From NCBI GenBank assembly GCA_964458605.1, contig CAYWLS010000004.1, positions 62,001 through 126,000 of the forward strand: DNA of 64,000 bases, read 5' to 3'. This document shows, one piece after another, positions 1 through 9,225 of the stretch. Within the stretch, counting starts at the first letter, position 1. Every line of letters begins with the position of its first letter. The notes under the pieces were generated by a model that worked only from the letters and a program-made list of their open reading frames with translations, was not told where the DNA came from and ran no database searches. A program made the position numbers and the translations under genes. This DNA is from JBBSNV01 sp964458605. Lineage in GTDB: Bacteria > Pseudomonadota > Alphaproteobacteria > Reyranellales > JAQSWP01.

Positions 1-323
1 GCATCGCCGGCCGGCGCCTGCAACGCATTCTCCAGCGCCGCCACACTCTCCTCGCCCGCCGGCCGCACCCGGATCACCCGCCGCCCGCCCATCAGCGAGA
101 TCGCCTGCACCTCGTCGGCCAGCCGCGCCGGATCGTCCTTGAGAGTGGCGCCGGCAAGCTCGACCACGCGGAAGGCGTCGCCCAGATCGGGGCACACCGT
201 CTTGGCCAAAGCGCGGCCGCGCTCGCCCACCATGCCCTCGTCCGGCCCGTAGACCAGCACGGCGCGGATCCCGGGGTCGGGCTTGGCGACGAAGCGTTCG
301 GCGGAACCGGCGGCGATTTTCAT
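1..323 (-). CDS. holA: DNA polymerase III subunit delta, N-terminal part (cut by window edge)
   Basis: The reverse strand reads from an ATG at 323 into the window edge, giving 107 residues beginning MKIAAGSAERFVAKPDP and containing LVYGPDEGMVGERG, the typical first strand and following loop of the HolA clamp-loader delta subunit. Delta opens the beta clamp during replication. The C-terminal two thirds lie outside the window. The order leuS, lptE, holA on one strand is a common alphaproteobacterial arrangement and supports the call, although here a DUF488 gene on the other strand lies between lptE and holA, so holA probably needs its own promoter. Confidence 0.85.
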   Translation of the reverse strand, partial: MKIAAGSAERFVAKPDPGIRAVLVYGPDEGMVGERGRALAKTVCPDLGDAFRVVELAGATLKDDPARLADEVQAISLMGGRRVIRVRPAGEESVAALENALQAPAGD

Positions 324-445
324 GCCGGCATCCTAGCCGGTCCGGCCAGGGTTTGGCACAAGCCTCGGCGCCGGCCGGGCAAAGACGCGCCGGTTGCCTT
401 TGACGCAGGGCACGGCATCATTGGCGCAACACGTCGGGAGGGCAG

Positions 446-850
446 ATGAGCGGTCTATCCACCTTTCGCATCGGCGGCACGGCGCCCGCCGAGCGGCCGC
501 CCAAAGGCGCGCTGCGGCTGGGCACGGTGCGTTTCCTGCCGCGCGGCATGAGCGTGGCCGAGCGCAAGAAGCGCGACCTGTTCGACGTCTGGCTGCCGCT
601 GCTGGCGCCCTCGGCCGCGCTGTTCCGCTCCGTCACGCCCGGGCATTTCGACGACAAGAGCTGGGCCCGCTTCGCCGCGCGCTACCGCAAGGAGATGCAG
701 GGCACGGTGGAAAAGCGCGAGGCGCTCAAGCTGGTGGCGCTGCTGGCGCGCGCCGGCGAGGTGTCGCTGGGCTGCTACTGCGCCGACGAAAGCCGCTGCC
801 ACCGCTCGCTGCTCAAGGCGCTGGTCGAGGAGACGGCGAAAGAGCTTTGA
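446..850 (+). CDS. DUF488 family protein
   Basis: A 134-residue protein with the DUF488 layout: an N-terminal Arg-rich strand (LGTVRFLPRGM), a helical middle, and a C-terminal CYCADESRCHRSLL segment, the family's conserved Cys/His motif. The biochemical role of DUF488 proteins is not established. The start at 446 has a strong ribosome binding site (GGGAGGG) a few bases upstream. The gene sits on the plus strand between two minus-strand housekeeping genes, lptE and holA, so it looks like an insertion into an otherwise conserved block. About 95 bases separate its stop from the lptE stop, and the two genes converge. Confidence 0.85.
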   Translation: MSGLSTFRIGGTAPAERPPKGALRLGTVRFLPRGMSVAERKKRDLFDVWLPLLAPSAALFRSVTPGHFDDKSWARFAARYRKEMQGTVEKREALKLVALLARAGEVSLGCYCADESRCHRSLLKALVEETAKEL

Positions 851-944
851 TCGTCATGCCGGGCGCAGCGAAGCATCCGGCTTCGCCACGATCGGCATCG
901 CGGTTGCGCGAGGATCCTTCGCCGCGCTCGCAACGACGCGATAA

Positions 945-1472
945 CTAGCGTTTCCGGGCGCTGTTGAAGTAGATGCCCAGCCTGGTGCGGATGTCCTCGG
1001 CGATCTGCTGGGCGGCGCGGTGGCGCGCATCCTCGGTCGACACCACGGTCGAATAGGGCGAGCGCAGGATGTCGAAGCGGTTGATCGAGGTCGAGCGGCC
1101 GGAGGTCAGCACCCGCTTGCTGGCGATGTCGATCAGCTCGTAGTCGGCGATCGAGGTCAGGTTGGCAGCGGTGGCGATCTCGTCGGAGCGCACCAGGATA
1201 TTGGTCTGCCGTTCGGTGAGCTTGATCTTCAGCTCGTAGGTCGCCCGGTCCGGCTCGCCGCGATAGTTCAGCCGGTCGAGCAGCTCGTTGCGCAGCAGCT
1301 GGCCCGGCCGATCGGCGATGGTATCGATCTTGGTCTGGGCGAAGTCGGCGGTGACCGCGTCGCCGGGCTTGTTGCGATTGCCGTAGAGCGGCTGCAGGTC
1401 GCACGCCCCAAGGGACAACAGGGGCGGCAGCGACAGCAGCAGGACGAGGGCGAGCGAAACGACGCGGCGCAT
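945..1472 (-). CDS. lptE: LPS-assembly lipoprotein LptE
   Basis: A 175-residue lipoprotein with an N-terminal hydrophobic signal ending in a lipobox (LGAC, cysteine near residue 24) followed by DLQPLYG, the hallmark start of mature LptE in alphaproteobacteria. LptE plugs the LptD barrel at the outer membrane and helps insert lipopolysaccharide. The rest is the expected short alpha/beta domain. The ATG at 1472 is four bases after the leuS stop, so the two genes are surely co-transcribed. The call rests on the LQPLY motif, the length and the position between leuS and holA. Confidence 0.9.
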   Translation of the reverse strand: MRRVVSLALVLLLSLPPLLSLGACDLQPLYGNRNKPGDAVTADFAQTKIDTIADRPGQLLRNELLDRLNYRGEPDRATYELKIKLTERQTNILVRSDEIATAANLTSIADYELIDIASKRVLTSGRSTSINRFDILRSPYSTVVSTEDARHRAAQQIAEDIRTRLGIYFNSARKR

Positions 1473-1476
1473 GGCG

Positions 1477-4143
1477 TCAGACTACCACGTTGACGATGCG
1501 GTTGGGCACCACGATCACCTTGCGCGCGGGCTTGCCGTCCATCGCCTTCTGCACGTCGGCCAGCTCGAGCGCCGCCCGCTCGGCCAGCGCCTTGTCGACG
1601 TCGCGCGCCAGCTGCAGGGTGCCGCGCAGCTTGCCGTTGACCTGCACTGCCACCGTCACGGTGTCGTCGACGATCAGCGCCGGGTCGTGCTTCGGCCAGG
1701 CGCTCTGCGCCAGCAATTCGCCGTGTCCCAGCCGGTGCCACAAGGTCTCGCCCAGATGCGGCGTCATCGGCCCGATCAGCTTGGTCAGGGTCTCGGCTGC
1801 CTCGCGCAGCGCCCAGCGCATGTCGGGGCCGTCGCCTATTGATTCTTCGCGCGCAGCCGCCACACCAACCCTGCGCGCAGCCTTGGCCGCCTCGTCCAAG
1901 GCATTGGTCAGCTCGTAGATGCGCGCCACAGCCTTGTTGAAGTGGAAAGCCTCGATATCGGCGCCGATTCCCGCCACCGTCTTGTGCACCTGCCGCCGCA
2001 GCGCCAGGGCCGGCTCGCCGAACGACGCCGGTGCTGTGGCGCCCGGCGCCGACAGCCGCCCACGGCCATCGTGACCCGCCAGCCCGTCGATCAGCCGCCA
2101 CAGCCGCTGCAGGAAGCGCCAGGCGCCGGTCACGCCGGCCTCGGTCCATTCCAGGTCGCGCTCCGGCGGGCTGTCCGACAGCATGAACCAGCGCGCCGTG
2201 TCGGCGCCGAAATCGCGGATGATCTGGTCGGGATCGACCACGTTCTTCTTCGATTTCGACATCTTCTCCGAGCGGCCCACCGTGATCGGCGCGCCATCGG
2301 CGATGCGCGTGACCTTGCCGCCCTCGCCCTTGACGATCTCGTCGGGCGTCACCCAGTTGCCCTGCGGATCGCGATAGGTCTCGTGGCACACCATGCCCTG
2401 GGTGAACAGCCCGTCGAACGGCTCGTCGACGCCGATCAGCCCGACCTTCTTCATCGCCCGCGTGTAGAAGCGCGAATAGAGCAGGTGCAGGATGGCATGC
2501 TCGATGCCGCCCACGTACTGGTCGACCGGCATCCAATAATCCACATCGGCGCGGTCGAACGGCTGGTCGGAGCGAGGCGAGCAGAAGCGCGCGAAATACC
2601 ACGACGAATCGACGAAGGTGTCGAAGGTGTCGGTCTCGCGCTCGGCCTTCCCGCCGCAACGGGGACAGCTCACGTATTTCCACGTCGGGTGCCGCACCAG
2701 CGGGTTGCCGGGCTGGTCGATGGTCACGTCGTCGGGCAGCTTGACCGGCAGATCCTGCGCCGGCACCGGCACGATGCCGCAGCTCGGGCAATGGATCATC
2801 GGGATCGGGCAGCCCCAGTAGCGCTGCCGCGACACCAGCCAGTCGCGCCAGCGATAGTTGATGGTGCGCTCGCCGGCGCCCCGCTCGACCAGCGCCTCGA
2901 TCATCCGCTTCTTGGCGGCCTCGACCGTCAGCCCGTCGAGGAAGCGCGAATTGGCCAGGGTGCCGTCCTCGACGAACGGCTCGCCGCCCAGCCTGAAAGT
3001 GCGCGCCTCCTGGCCCGGCGGAATCACCACCGGCAGGATCGGCAGGTCGTATTTGGTGGCGAAGTCGAAGTCGCGCTGGTCGTGCGCCGGGCAGCCGAAG
3101 ATGGCGCCGGAGCCGTATTCCATCAGCACGAAATTGGCCACGTAGACCGGCAGCTTCCACGACGCATCGAACGGATGGCTCGCTTGCAGGGCGGTGCGAT
3201 AGCCCTTCTTCTCGGCGGTCTCGATCGCCGCGGTCGAGGTGCCGGTGTGGCGGCATTCCTCGATGAAAGCGGCGAGTTTCTCGTCGTTCCTAGCCAGCTC
3301 CAGCGCGATCGGGTGCTCCGGCGACAGCGCCACGAAGGAGGCGCCGAACAAGGTGTCGGGCCGCGTGGTGAAGATCTCCAGCCTGTCCTCGCGGCCGACC
3401 AGCGGGAAGAACACGCGCGCGCCTTCGGAGCGGCCGATCCAGTTCTCCTGCATCAGCTTGACCTTGTCGGGCCAGCGATCCATCGCCTTCAGCGAGGCCA
3501 GCAGCTCGTCGCTGTAGTCGGTGATGCGGAAGAACCATTGCGACAGGTTGCGCCGCTCGACCGGCGCGCCGGTGCGCCAGCCGCGGCCGTCGATCACCTG
3601 TTCGTTGGCCAGCACGGTCTGGTCGACCGGATCCCAGTTGACCGCCGCCTCCTTGCGATAGACCAGCCCCGCCTCGTAGAAGTCGAGAAACATCTTCTGC
3701 TCGTGGCGGTAGTAGTCGGGATTGCAGGTGGCCAGCTCCCGGCTCCAGTCCAGCGACAGGCCCATGCTCTTGAGCTGGCCGCGCATGGTGTCGATATTGG
3801 CGTAGGTCCATTTGGCGGGATGGACCTTCTTCTCCATCGCCGCATTCTCGGCCGGCAGGCCGAAGGCGTCCCAGCCCATCGGATGGATGACGTTGAATCC
3901 TTGCGCGCGCTTGTAGCGGGCGATCAGGTCGCCTTGCGTGTAGTTGCGCACATGGCCCATATGGATGCGCCCCGACGGATAGGGGAACATCTCCAGCACA
4001 TAATATTTCTCACGCGTCTCGTCGCGCACGGCGCGGAAGATGTCGCGCTCGGCCCACACTTTCTGCCAGCGGGTTTCGGATTCGCGGAAGTTGTAGCGGC
4101 CGGACTCTTTCGTGCCGCCGTCGGTTTTGCTCGTGCCGGACAT
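1477..4143 (-). CDS. leuS: Leucyl-tRNA synthetase
   Basis: An 888-residue class I aminoacyl-tRNA synthetase that charges tRNA-Leu with leucine. The HIGH signature appears as HMGH at residues 61-64 within PYPSGRIHMGH, and the KMSKS loop is intact near residues 627-631. Between them lie the CP1 editing insertion and a Cys-rich zinc-like segment (CPSCG and CPRCGG). The C-terminal anticodon-binding domain and the terminal domain are complete. Length is normal for a bacterial LeuRS. It is the second gene of the block DUF3576, leuS, lptE. The ATG at 4143 has purine-rich AAGG sequence upstream. A long antisense frame over this gene is a coding shadow. Confidence 0.98.
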   Translation of the reverse strand: MSGTSKTDGGTKESGRYNFRESETRWQKVWAERDIFRAVRDETREKYYVLEMFPYPSGRIHMGHVRNYTQGDLIARYKRAQGFNVIHPMGWDAFGLPAENAAMEKKVHPAKWTYANIDTMRGQLKSMGLSLDWSRELATCNPDYYRHEQKMFLDFYEAGLVYRKEAAVNWDPVDQTVLANEQVIDGRGWRTGAPVERRNLSQWFFRITDYSDELLASLKAMDRWPDKVKLMQENWIGRSEGARVFFPLVGREDRLEIFTTRPDTLFGASFVALSPEHPIALELARNDEKLAAFIEECRHTGTSTAAIETAEKKGYRTALQASHPFDASWKLPVYVANFVLMEYGSGAIFGCPAHDQRDFDFATKYDLPILPVVIPPGQEARTFRLGGEPFVEDGTLANSRFLDGLTVEAAKKRMIEALVERGAGERTINYRWRDWLVSRQRYWGCPIPMIHCPSCGIVPVPAQDLPVKLPDDVTIDQPGNPLVRHPTWKYVSCPRCGGKAERETDTFDTFVDSSWYFARFCSPRSDQPFDRADVDYWMPVDQYVGGIEHAILHLLYSRFYTRAMKKVGLIGVDEPFDGLFTQGMVCHETYRDPQGNWVTPDEIVKGEGGKVTRIADGAPITVGRSEKMSKSKKNVVDPDQIIRDFGADTARWFMLSDSPPERDLEWTEAGVTGAWRFLQRLWRLIDGLAGHDGRGRLSAPGATAPASFGEPALALRRQVHKTVAGIGADIEAFHFNKAVARIYELTNALDEAAKAARRVGVAAAREESIGDGPDMRWALREAAETLTKLIGPMTPHLGETLWHRLGHGELLAQSAWPKHDPALIVDDTVTVAVQVNGKLRGTLQLARDVDKALAERAALELADVQKAMDGKPARKVIVVPNRIVNVVV

Positions 4144-4320
4144 TGCCCTTTACCTTGCGCCAGACCCTGACCGCAGGCTGGCCGCGGACGGGCCGGCCAC
4201 TGGCCGAGGGGAGGCCGTTTTTAGGGGCAGGCGGGCCATAGCGCAACCGGCCTTGTCGGCGGGCCGCCTGGCGGGGCGGCGCCACGGCTTGCGCCCCACC
4301 CAATAGCAAACGGCCCACGG

Positions 4321-4346
4321 CAAAACGGCCGCCCGATGGGCGGCCG
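4321..4346 (-). terminator. Rho-independent terminator after the DUF3576 gene
   Basis: A perfect 9-bp inverted repeat (CGGCCGCCC and GGGCGGCCG, loop GAT) at 4326-4346, followed on the minus strand by TTTTG. It lies 31 bases past the stop of the DUF3576 gene and 178 bases before leuS, so it would separate or attenuate transcription between them. Confidence 0.75.
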
Positions 4347-4376
4347 CTGCGTGCGCCGGGCGCCGGCCCGGCGGAT

Positions 4377-4925
4377 CTACTTGCCGACCGAGGCGATACG
4401 CAGCTGGCGCGCCCGGGTCAGGATCGTGTTCTCCAGATCGGTCGCCGTCTTGGCGTCGACCGGCACGTCGATCCAGCCGCCGTTGTTGCCGTATTTCTGG
4501 CGGAAAACCGAGGCGCGCACGCCATCGGCGCGCAGTTCTCTGTCAAGGATCAGGATGTGCACCTTGACGCGCTCGCCGGGGGTTTCCGGCGGCTGGTACC
4601 AGTCGGTGATGATCACGCCGCCGAACGGATCGGCCGAAACCAGCGGCATGAAGGAGATCGTGTCCAGCGCGCCGCGCCACAGATAGGTGTTGACGCCGAT
4701 GCCGGTCTGGCTGCCGGCAGTGCCGCCCTTGCCCTTGTCGCTGCTGCCGAAGATCGAAATCCCGCCGGGGCCGAAAATGCCGCCATCGGGATCGGGCCGC
4801 GTGCCGGGCGAGCGCGCGCCAGCCTTGTCGACCACCGAGGAATCGGTGCTGGGTTCGCAAGCGGCCAGGCCTAGAGCCAAAATTCCAGACAAAACAAAGG
4901 CTTGTGCAATTCTGCGACCCGTCAT
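4377..4925 (-). CDS. DUF3576 domain lipoprotein
   Basis: A 182-residue protein with a lipoprotein signal peptide: Arg-rich start, hydrophobic stretch, then LAACEPS with the lipidated cysteine near residue 23. The mature part includes YLWRGALDTISFMPL and DWYQPPETPGERVKV, characteristic of the DUF3576 family found next to leuS in alphaproteobacteria. Function is unknown; it is likely attached to the outer membrane. A low-complexity Gly-rich linker follows the lipobox. The ATG at 4925 is the only good start before the hydrophobic segment. Confidence 0.88.
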   Translation of the reverse strand: MTGRRIAQAFVLSGILALGLAACEPSTDSSVVDKAGARSPGTRPDPDGGIFGPGGISIFGSSDKGKGGTAGSQTGIGVNTYLWRGALDTISFMPLVSADPFGGVIITDWYQPPETPGERVKVHILILDRELRADGVRASVFRQKYGNNGGWIDVPVDAKTATDLENTILTRARQLRIASVGK

Positions 4926-5452
4926 TCGCTCTTAGCTCCCGCTCTCGGCCGTCCCTGGGATTGCTTTTTCGAAGCAGCGCAAGGCCTTTTTAAGGCGCCG
5001 CTCGGTCCTGGCGCGCCGCCCTGCGGCGCTGCCGGCCGCAGTTATACGGGTTCCCGCCCGGGTTTCCTAGCGACATGATGCCCGGCAAAAGCTGACAAAG
5101 CGCTGCTTCCGGAGGGCGGAAGCCTGGCCGCGCAAGGGCGAAAAACGCCACCGGCACCGCGCCTTCTGCCTTCGATCGGTCGCCGACGCAGGCAAACGAC
5201 GGGCAGGGTGGAAATGCCCCGCCGAGGCCGGTTTCCCGGCGGTTTCGCGCCATGTCGGCGGCCGTATTTCTGTGTCCCTTTCGCCACAGTGGCCAAAATT
5301 CAGCCAGAGCGGCGGCGGGTTTGCTTGACGGTCCGGCGGTTGCCTAGGCTATCTTGCGCCGTCGGCCGCTTTGAGGCTGACCGGGTGTTGGGGGTGGCTC
5401 GCATCCGGTTCAGGCGATCTCGGCTAGTCGTCGAAAAACACGAGAGGGAGAC
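4926..5452. other. Intergenic region between DUF3576 gene and first porin
   Basis: A 527-base divergent spacer with no convincing gene. Short open frames here lack family features and ribosome binding sites. It must hold the promoters for the minus-strand DUF3576-leuS-lptE block and for the porin; only the porin promoter is readable. Confidence 0.6.
5325..5354 (+). promoter_or_regulatory. Putative sigma-70 promoter of porin 1
   Basis: TTGACG at 5325-5330 is a close match to the -35 consensus, and CTATCT at 5349-5354 is a plausible -10 with an 18-base spacer. Transcription would start about 90 bases before the porin ATG, leaving a long leader typical of abundant porin messages. Inferred from pattern only. 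Confidence 0.5.
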
Positions 5453-6664
5453 ATGAAGAAACTTCTATTGGGATCGACTGCGCTGGCCGCGGCGGGGTTG
5501 TTCACGGGTGGCGCGATGGCTGCCGACCCGATCAAGCTGACCGTCAACGGTTACTATCAGTACTACATGGTGTTCGGTAACTACGACCGAATCCCGACCT
5601 ACAACGCCTCGGGCATCCAGACGGGTAACGGCTCCAAGGGCCGTTCCGACCGCCTCGCTCAGGAAGGCGAAATCTGGTTCAACGGCCTGACCAAGCTGGA
5701 CAACGGCACCTCGATCGGGTTCCGCGTCGAGCTCGAAGGCTACACCCAGCAGGTCAACGGCACCACCGCCGGCGACCAGATGGACGAGTACTACCTGATC
5801 GCCTTCGGCGACTGGGGTCGTATGGAAGTCGGCGCCACCAACGGCCCGATGGACAAGATGGTCTACGGTTCGCCGTCCGCGCTGCCGGGCTTCGGCTTCG
5901 TGTCGTCGAACTTCAACTTCAATGCGGGCGGCGCCAACAACGCCTACAGCACGGCCATCCAGACCGACCGTAGCGAAGGCGACGCGAACAAGATCATCTA
6001 CTACACCCCGCGCTTCGCCGGCATTCAGATCGGTATTTCGTACGCGCCGGAATTCCAGCCCGGCCTGAACGGCAACTCCTGCGCGGCGACCGGCGGCTTC
6101 GGCGGCCAGTACGGCGTTTGCACCAAGAACGACCGTGGCCAGTGGCAGCATGCCATCAACGGCGGCATCAACTACCTGGCGAAGTTCAACTCGCTCGAAG
6201 TCGCGCTGTATGGCGGCTTCATGACCGCCCAGGCCGAGAACGACCTGAACGCCGCTGGCAAAGACGTGAACCGTCGCTGGTGGCAGTGGCTGACCGGCAC
6301 CCAGCTGACTTGGCAGGGCTTCAGCGTCGGCGGTTACATCGGCCGCGACAACAACGGCCTGATCTCGGGCAACCAGACCTGGTTCTACTCGGCCGCGTTC
6401 ACCTACACGACCGGTCCCTGGCAGTTCGGCGCTGGCTGGCGCCGCTTCCTCCGCCACGAGGACGCGCAGTCGATCGCTCTGGGCATCGCCTCGGGCGTCG
6501 CCGGCAAAGACAAGTACGACTATTACGAAGCCGGTGTGAACTACAAGCTTGGACCGGGCATCACCCTGGTCGGCGGCTTGAACTGGAACGTCTCCAATGG
6601 TCAGCGCGCCGACGAGCGGGCCGACAGCTGGCAGGTGTTCTTCGGTACCGCCCTCGTCTTCTGA
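5453..6664 (+). CDS. General porin, 403 residues
   Basis: An outer membrane beta-barrel for passive uptake of small solutes. The N-terminus MKKLLLGSTALAAAGL is a Sec signal peptide cut after GAMA, and the mature protein begins ADPIKLTVNGYYQYY, as in Rhodospirillales porins. The body alternates aromatic and polar residues and ends in a C-terminal phenylalanine (TALVF), the BAM assembly signal. Residues 195-240 contain two cysteines (210 and 223) in a segment almost identical to one in the second porin at 10399. Ribosome binding site GAGGGAG precedes the ATG. A strong terminator follows, so it is monocistronic. Confidence 0.92.
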   Translation: MKKLLLGSTALAAAGLFTGGAMAADPIKLTVNGYYQYYMVFGNYDRIPTYNASGIQTGNGSKGRSDRLAQEGEIWFNGLTKLDNGTSIGFRVELEGYTQQVNGTTAGDQMDEYYLIAFGDWGRMEVGATNGPMDKMVYGSPSALPGFGFVSSNFNFNAGGANNAYSTAIQTDRSEGDANKIIYYTPRFAGIQIGISYAPEFQPGLNGNSCAATGGFGGQYGVCTKNDRGQWQHAINGGINYLAKFNSLEVALYGGFMTAQAENDLNAAGKDVNRRWWQWLTGTQLTWQGFSVGGYIGRDNNGLISGNQTWFYSAAFTYTTGPWQFGAGWRRFLRHEDAQSIALGIASGVAGKDKYDYYEAGVNYKLGPGITLVGGLNWNVSNGQRADERADSWQVFFGTALVF

Positions 6665-6690
6665 TCGAAGGCTCAGGGGGAGATTGGGGA

Positions 6691-6719
6691 GAGCGGGCTT
6701 CGGCCCGCTCTTCTTTTTT
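6691..6719 (+). terminator. Strong rho-independent terminator of porin 1
   Basis: Perfect 8-bp stem (GAGCGGGC and GCCCGCTC) closed by a TTCG tetraloop, followed by TTCTTTTTT. It begins 27 bases after the porin stop. Confidence 0.93.
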
Positions 6720-6821
6720 GTGCCTGCCGCAATGTCCCTGCCGCCGCCAGCGGCGCATCGCGCACCGCCACAAAGGCGGTGTCGCCGCAAACCACCCGAT
6801 CATCATCGCGCCTGGCGTTGC

Positions 6822-6908
6822 CGCGCCACAGGCGTTTCAAGAGCCCCAGGCGCGCCACAGGCGCCTCAAGGGCTCGGGCCGCCCAGGCGCCTCAGGGGCT
6901 CCAGGCGC
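6822..6908. repeat. Degenerate 29-bp tandem repeat, about three copies
   Basis: Copies begin near 6822, 6851 and 6880, each with the core CAGGCG followed by CTCAAGGGCT or a close variant. The block lies between the porin terminator and the stop of the convergent glycosyltransferase gene. No function is evident. Confidence 0.55.
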
Positions 6909-6932
6909 CGAGAGGGGAGAGCTGCCCGCCGC

Positions 6933-9113
6933 TCAGGCGGTGCCGCACCAATGTCGCCAAGCCTGGCGATAGGCCTGCTCGATATTGCGGGCCAGACGAA
7001 CGCGGTCGCATAAGACGGAGCTCCGCATTTGTGCCCGCAGGCTGTCGCGAAGGGCGCCGAGGCGGTCGGGATCGCCGGCCAGAGCGCTGGCGATCGTCAC
7101 ATATTCGCTCTCGTCGCGGGCCACCAGCTCGCCCAGACCCATGTGCCGCAGGATGGCGACCCCGCTGCGGGCGCCGGACCGGTCGCCTTCCAGGGTCACG
7201 GTCGGCACCCCCATCCACGCCGCCTCGCAGGTGGTGGTGACCCCGTTATAGGGAAAAGGATCGAGCAGGATATCGATATCGGCATAGGCGCGCAGGTGCT
7301 CGGCGTCGCTGGCGATGCGACCGCGCATGTCGAGGCGATGTGCGGCGATGCCGTGTGCCGCGCAGCGCTCCTTGAGCGCCTGGCGCACGGCAGGCCGGTC
7401 GAGCCGTCCGTCACGCACCAGCAGTCGGGCGTCCGGCACCGCCTGCATCAGGCGCGCCCACAAGGCGATGGTGCGATCGCCGACCTTGGCCAGGTTGTTG
7501 GTCGAGCCGAAGGTGACGCGGCCGGTGCCAAGCGATGGCGCCGCCGCCGGGTCGCCCGCCACCGGCAGCGGCTCGAAGCACAGGAAGCCGCCCTCGATGC
7601 GCAGCAGCTTCTCGGTATGCTGGGCCTCGGTCAGCCCGGGCGGGTCGGTGTTGGGATCGACCAGCCGGTAGTCCATCGCCTGCATGCCGGTGGTGGCGAT
7701 GGCGCCCAGATAGGTGATCTGCACCGGCGCCGGCTTCAGGGCGAAGGCTTCCAGCCGGTGCAGGGCGGTGTGGCCCGACAGGTCGACCAGAATGTCGATG
7801 CCGTCGCGGCGCACCAGGTCGAACAACTGCCGGTCGTCGAGATCCTTGACCTCGCGCCAGGCGTCGCCGAAGCCGCGCAGCCGATCGGTGACCGCGTCCT
7901 GCTTGTGGCGGTTGTTGTCGTAGAGAAAGATCTCGAATGCGGCGCGATCGTGCGTGGCCAGCAGGGGCTCGAAAAAGATCGCCACCGAATGCCGCCGCAG
8001 ATCGCCCGAAACGTAGCCCAGGCGCAGCCGCCGCTGCGGGTCGCGATCGTTGGCGAACACCGGCGGCGCGCTCAGCAGCGGATCGGCGAAGCGCCGCGCC
8101 CAGTCGCGATGAATCGCCAGCACCTGCTGCGGCGTCATCGTGTCGGACAGATTGGCGAAGTAGCAGAGATTGGAGGCGAAGTGCGCGCTGTCCGCCGCCA
8201 TGCGGCGGGCGAAGGCCATGCCCTCCTCGACGCGCCACAACCCATCGAGCAGGTCGCTGCATTTCAACCGCAATGCGTGATCCTGCGGCCGGGTCGCCAG
8301 GGCGCGCTGGTAGAGCTCGAGCGCCCGCTCCGGCTGCTCCAGCGCATCGCAAACTTCGCCGAGATCGAGCAGCGCCTCGGTGTTGCCAGGCTCGAGCCGG
8401 ACCGCCTCCTCCAGCGCGGCGCGGGCGGCGAACCGATCGTTGCTCCTGAACAGGGCGCGGCCGCAGGCGGCATGGATGGCGGCGCTTCTGTTGCCCAGGG
8501 CCAGCGCTCGCTGCAGCAGGCCGGCGGCGCGCCGGGCATCTTCCGGCACCAGGCATTCCCCCAGCAGGCCCAATGCTCCGGCATGGCCCGGCGTATTGGC
8601 CACCACCTTCTCCAGCAGCTCGCGCGCCTGGGCATTGGCGCCGCGCTTGAGCAGCAGCTGGGCCAGGTTGAATTGCGCCGCGGCATTGGCGGCATCCCCG
8701 GCCAGCACCTCGCGCCAGGCCTGCTCGGCGCCGGCCGCGTCGCCGCCGGCGAACAACGCGTTGCCCAGCAGCAGCCGCGCCGGCGTGAAACCGGCATCGG
8801 CCTGCAAAGCCTGCTGCGCGCTGTGCGCCGCCGCCGCGGCGCGGCCGCGTTCCATCAATGCGGTGCCCAGCATCCAGTGCAGTTCGGCGCTCCGGGGACG
8901 AAGCTGCAGGGCGCGCCGAGCATGGCTTTCGGCCAACGAATGGCGTCCGCTCTGCAGCGCCAGGCCGGCGAGCAGGCGCAGCGCGTCGGGCTGGTTGGGA
9001 TCGGCCTGCAGCACCCGCCGATAAAGACGCTCGGCCTCGGCCATGCGACCGGCGCGATGATGCGTCACGGCCTGCTGCAAAAGGCCTGGAATTTGGCTCG
9101 ACTTTTCGGGCAT
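6933..9113 (-). CDS. TPR-repeat O-GlcNAc-transferase-like glycosyltransferase (GT41)
   Basis: A 726-residue protein. The N-terminal half (about residues 1-300) is a run of tetratricopeptide repeats, for example AEAERLYRRVLQADPNQPDA. The C-terminal half is a GT41 catalytic domain of the SPINDLY/OGT type, with ILVDLSGHT, APVQITYLG, LLDPFPYNGVTTTCEAAWMG and GVPTVTLEG. Such enzymes move a sugar from a nucleotide donor onto Ser or Thr of proteins, probably in the cytoplasm. The ATG at 9113 was chosen; the open frame extends to a TTG at 9167, but neither has a clear ribosome binding site. It is divergent from a sulfotransferase gene, and the spacer is short. Confidence 0.9.
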   Translation of the reverse strand: MPEKSSQIPGLLQQAVTHHRAGRMAEAERLYRRVLQADPNQPDALRLLAGLALQSGRHSLAESHARRALQLRPRSAELHWMLGTALMERGRAAAAAHSAQQALQADAGFTPARLLLGNALFAGGDAAGAEQAWREVLAGDAANAAAQFNLAQLLLKRGANAQARELLEKVVANTPGHAGALGLLGECLVPEDARRAAGLLQRALALGNRSAAIHAACGRALFRSNDRFAARAALEEAVRLEPGNTEALLDLGEVCDALEQPERALELYQRALATRPQDHALRLKCSDLLDGLWRVEEGMAFARRMAADSAHFASNLCYFANLSDTMTPQQVLAIHRDWARRFADPLLSAPPVFANDRDPQRRLRLGYVSGDLRRHSVAIFFEPLLATHDRAAFEIFLYDNNRHKQDAVTDRLRGFGDAWREVKDLDDRQLFDLVRRDGIDILVDLSGHTALHRLEAFALKPAPVQITYLGAIATTGMQAMDYRLVDPNTDPPGLTEAQHTEKLLRIEGGFLCFEPLPVAGDPAAAPSLGTGRVTFGSTNNLAKVGDRTIALWARLMQAVPDARLLVRDGRLDRPAVRQALKERCAAHGIAAHRLDMRGRIASDAEHLRAYADIDILLDPFPYNGVTTTCEAAWMGVPTVTLEGDRSGARSGVAILRHMGLGELVARDESEYVTIASALAGDPDRLGALRDSLRAQMRSSVLCDRVRLARNIEQAYRQAWRHWCGTA

Positions 9114-9225
9114 TTTCGGCTGGATGGTCCGGGCGGGCAGTTTGGCATCGCCTTCCGCCCCGTTCAATGTCGGCGACCGTCCGCAGCGCGCGGCGAGCGC
9201 GTCATCTCAATCGTCGGACAGCACC

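Noticed and set aside
1942..4170. Long open frame antisense to leuS on the plus strand
   Set aside because: It is a high-GC coding shadow: composition is rich in Arg, His, Gln and Val, there is no family motif, and leuS on the other strand is complete and certain.
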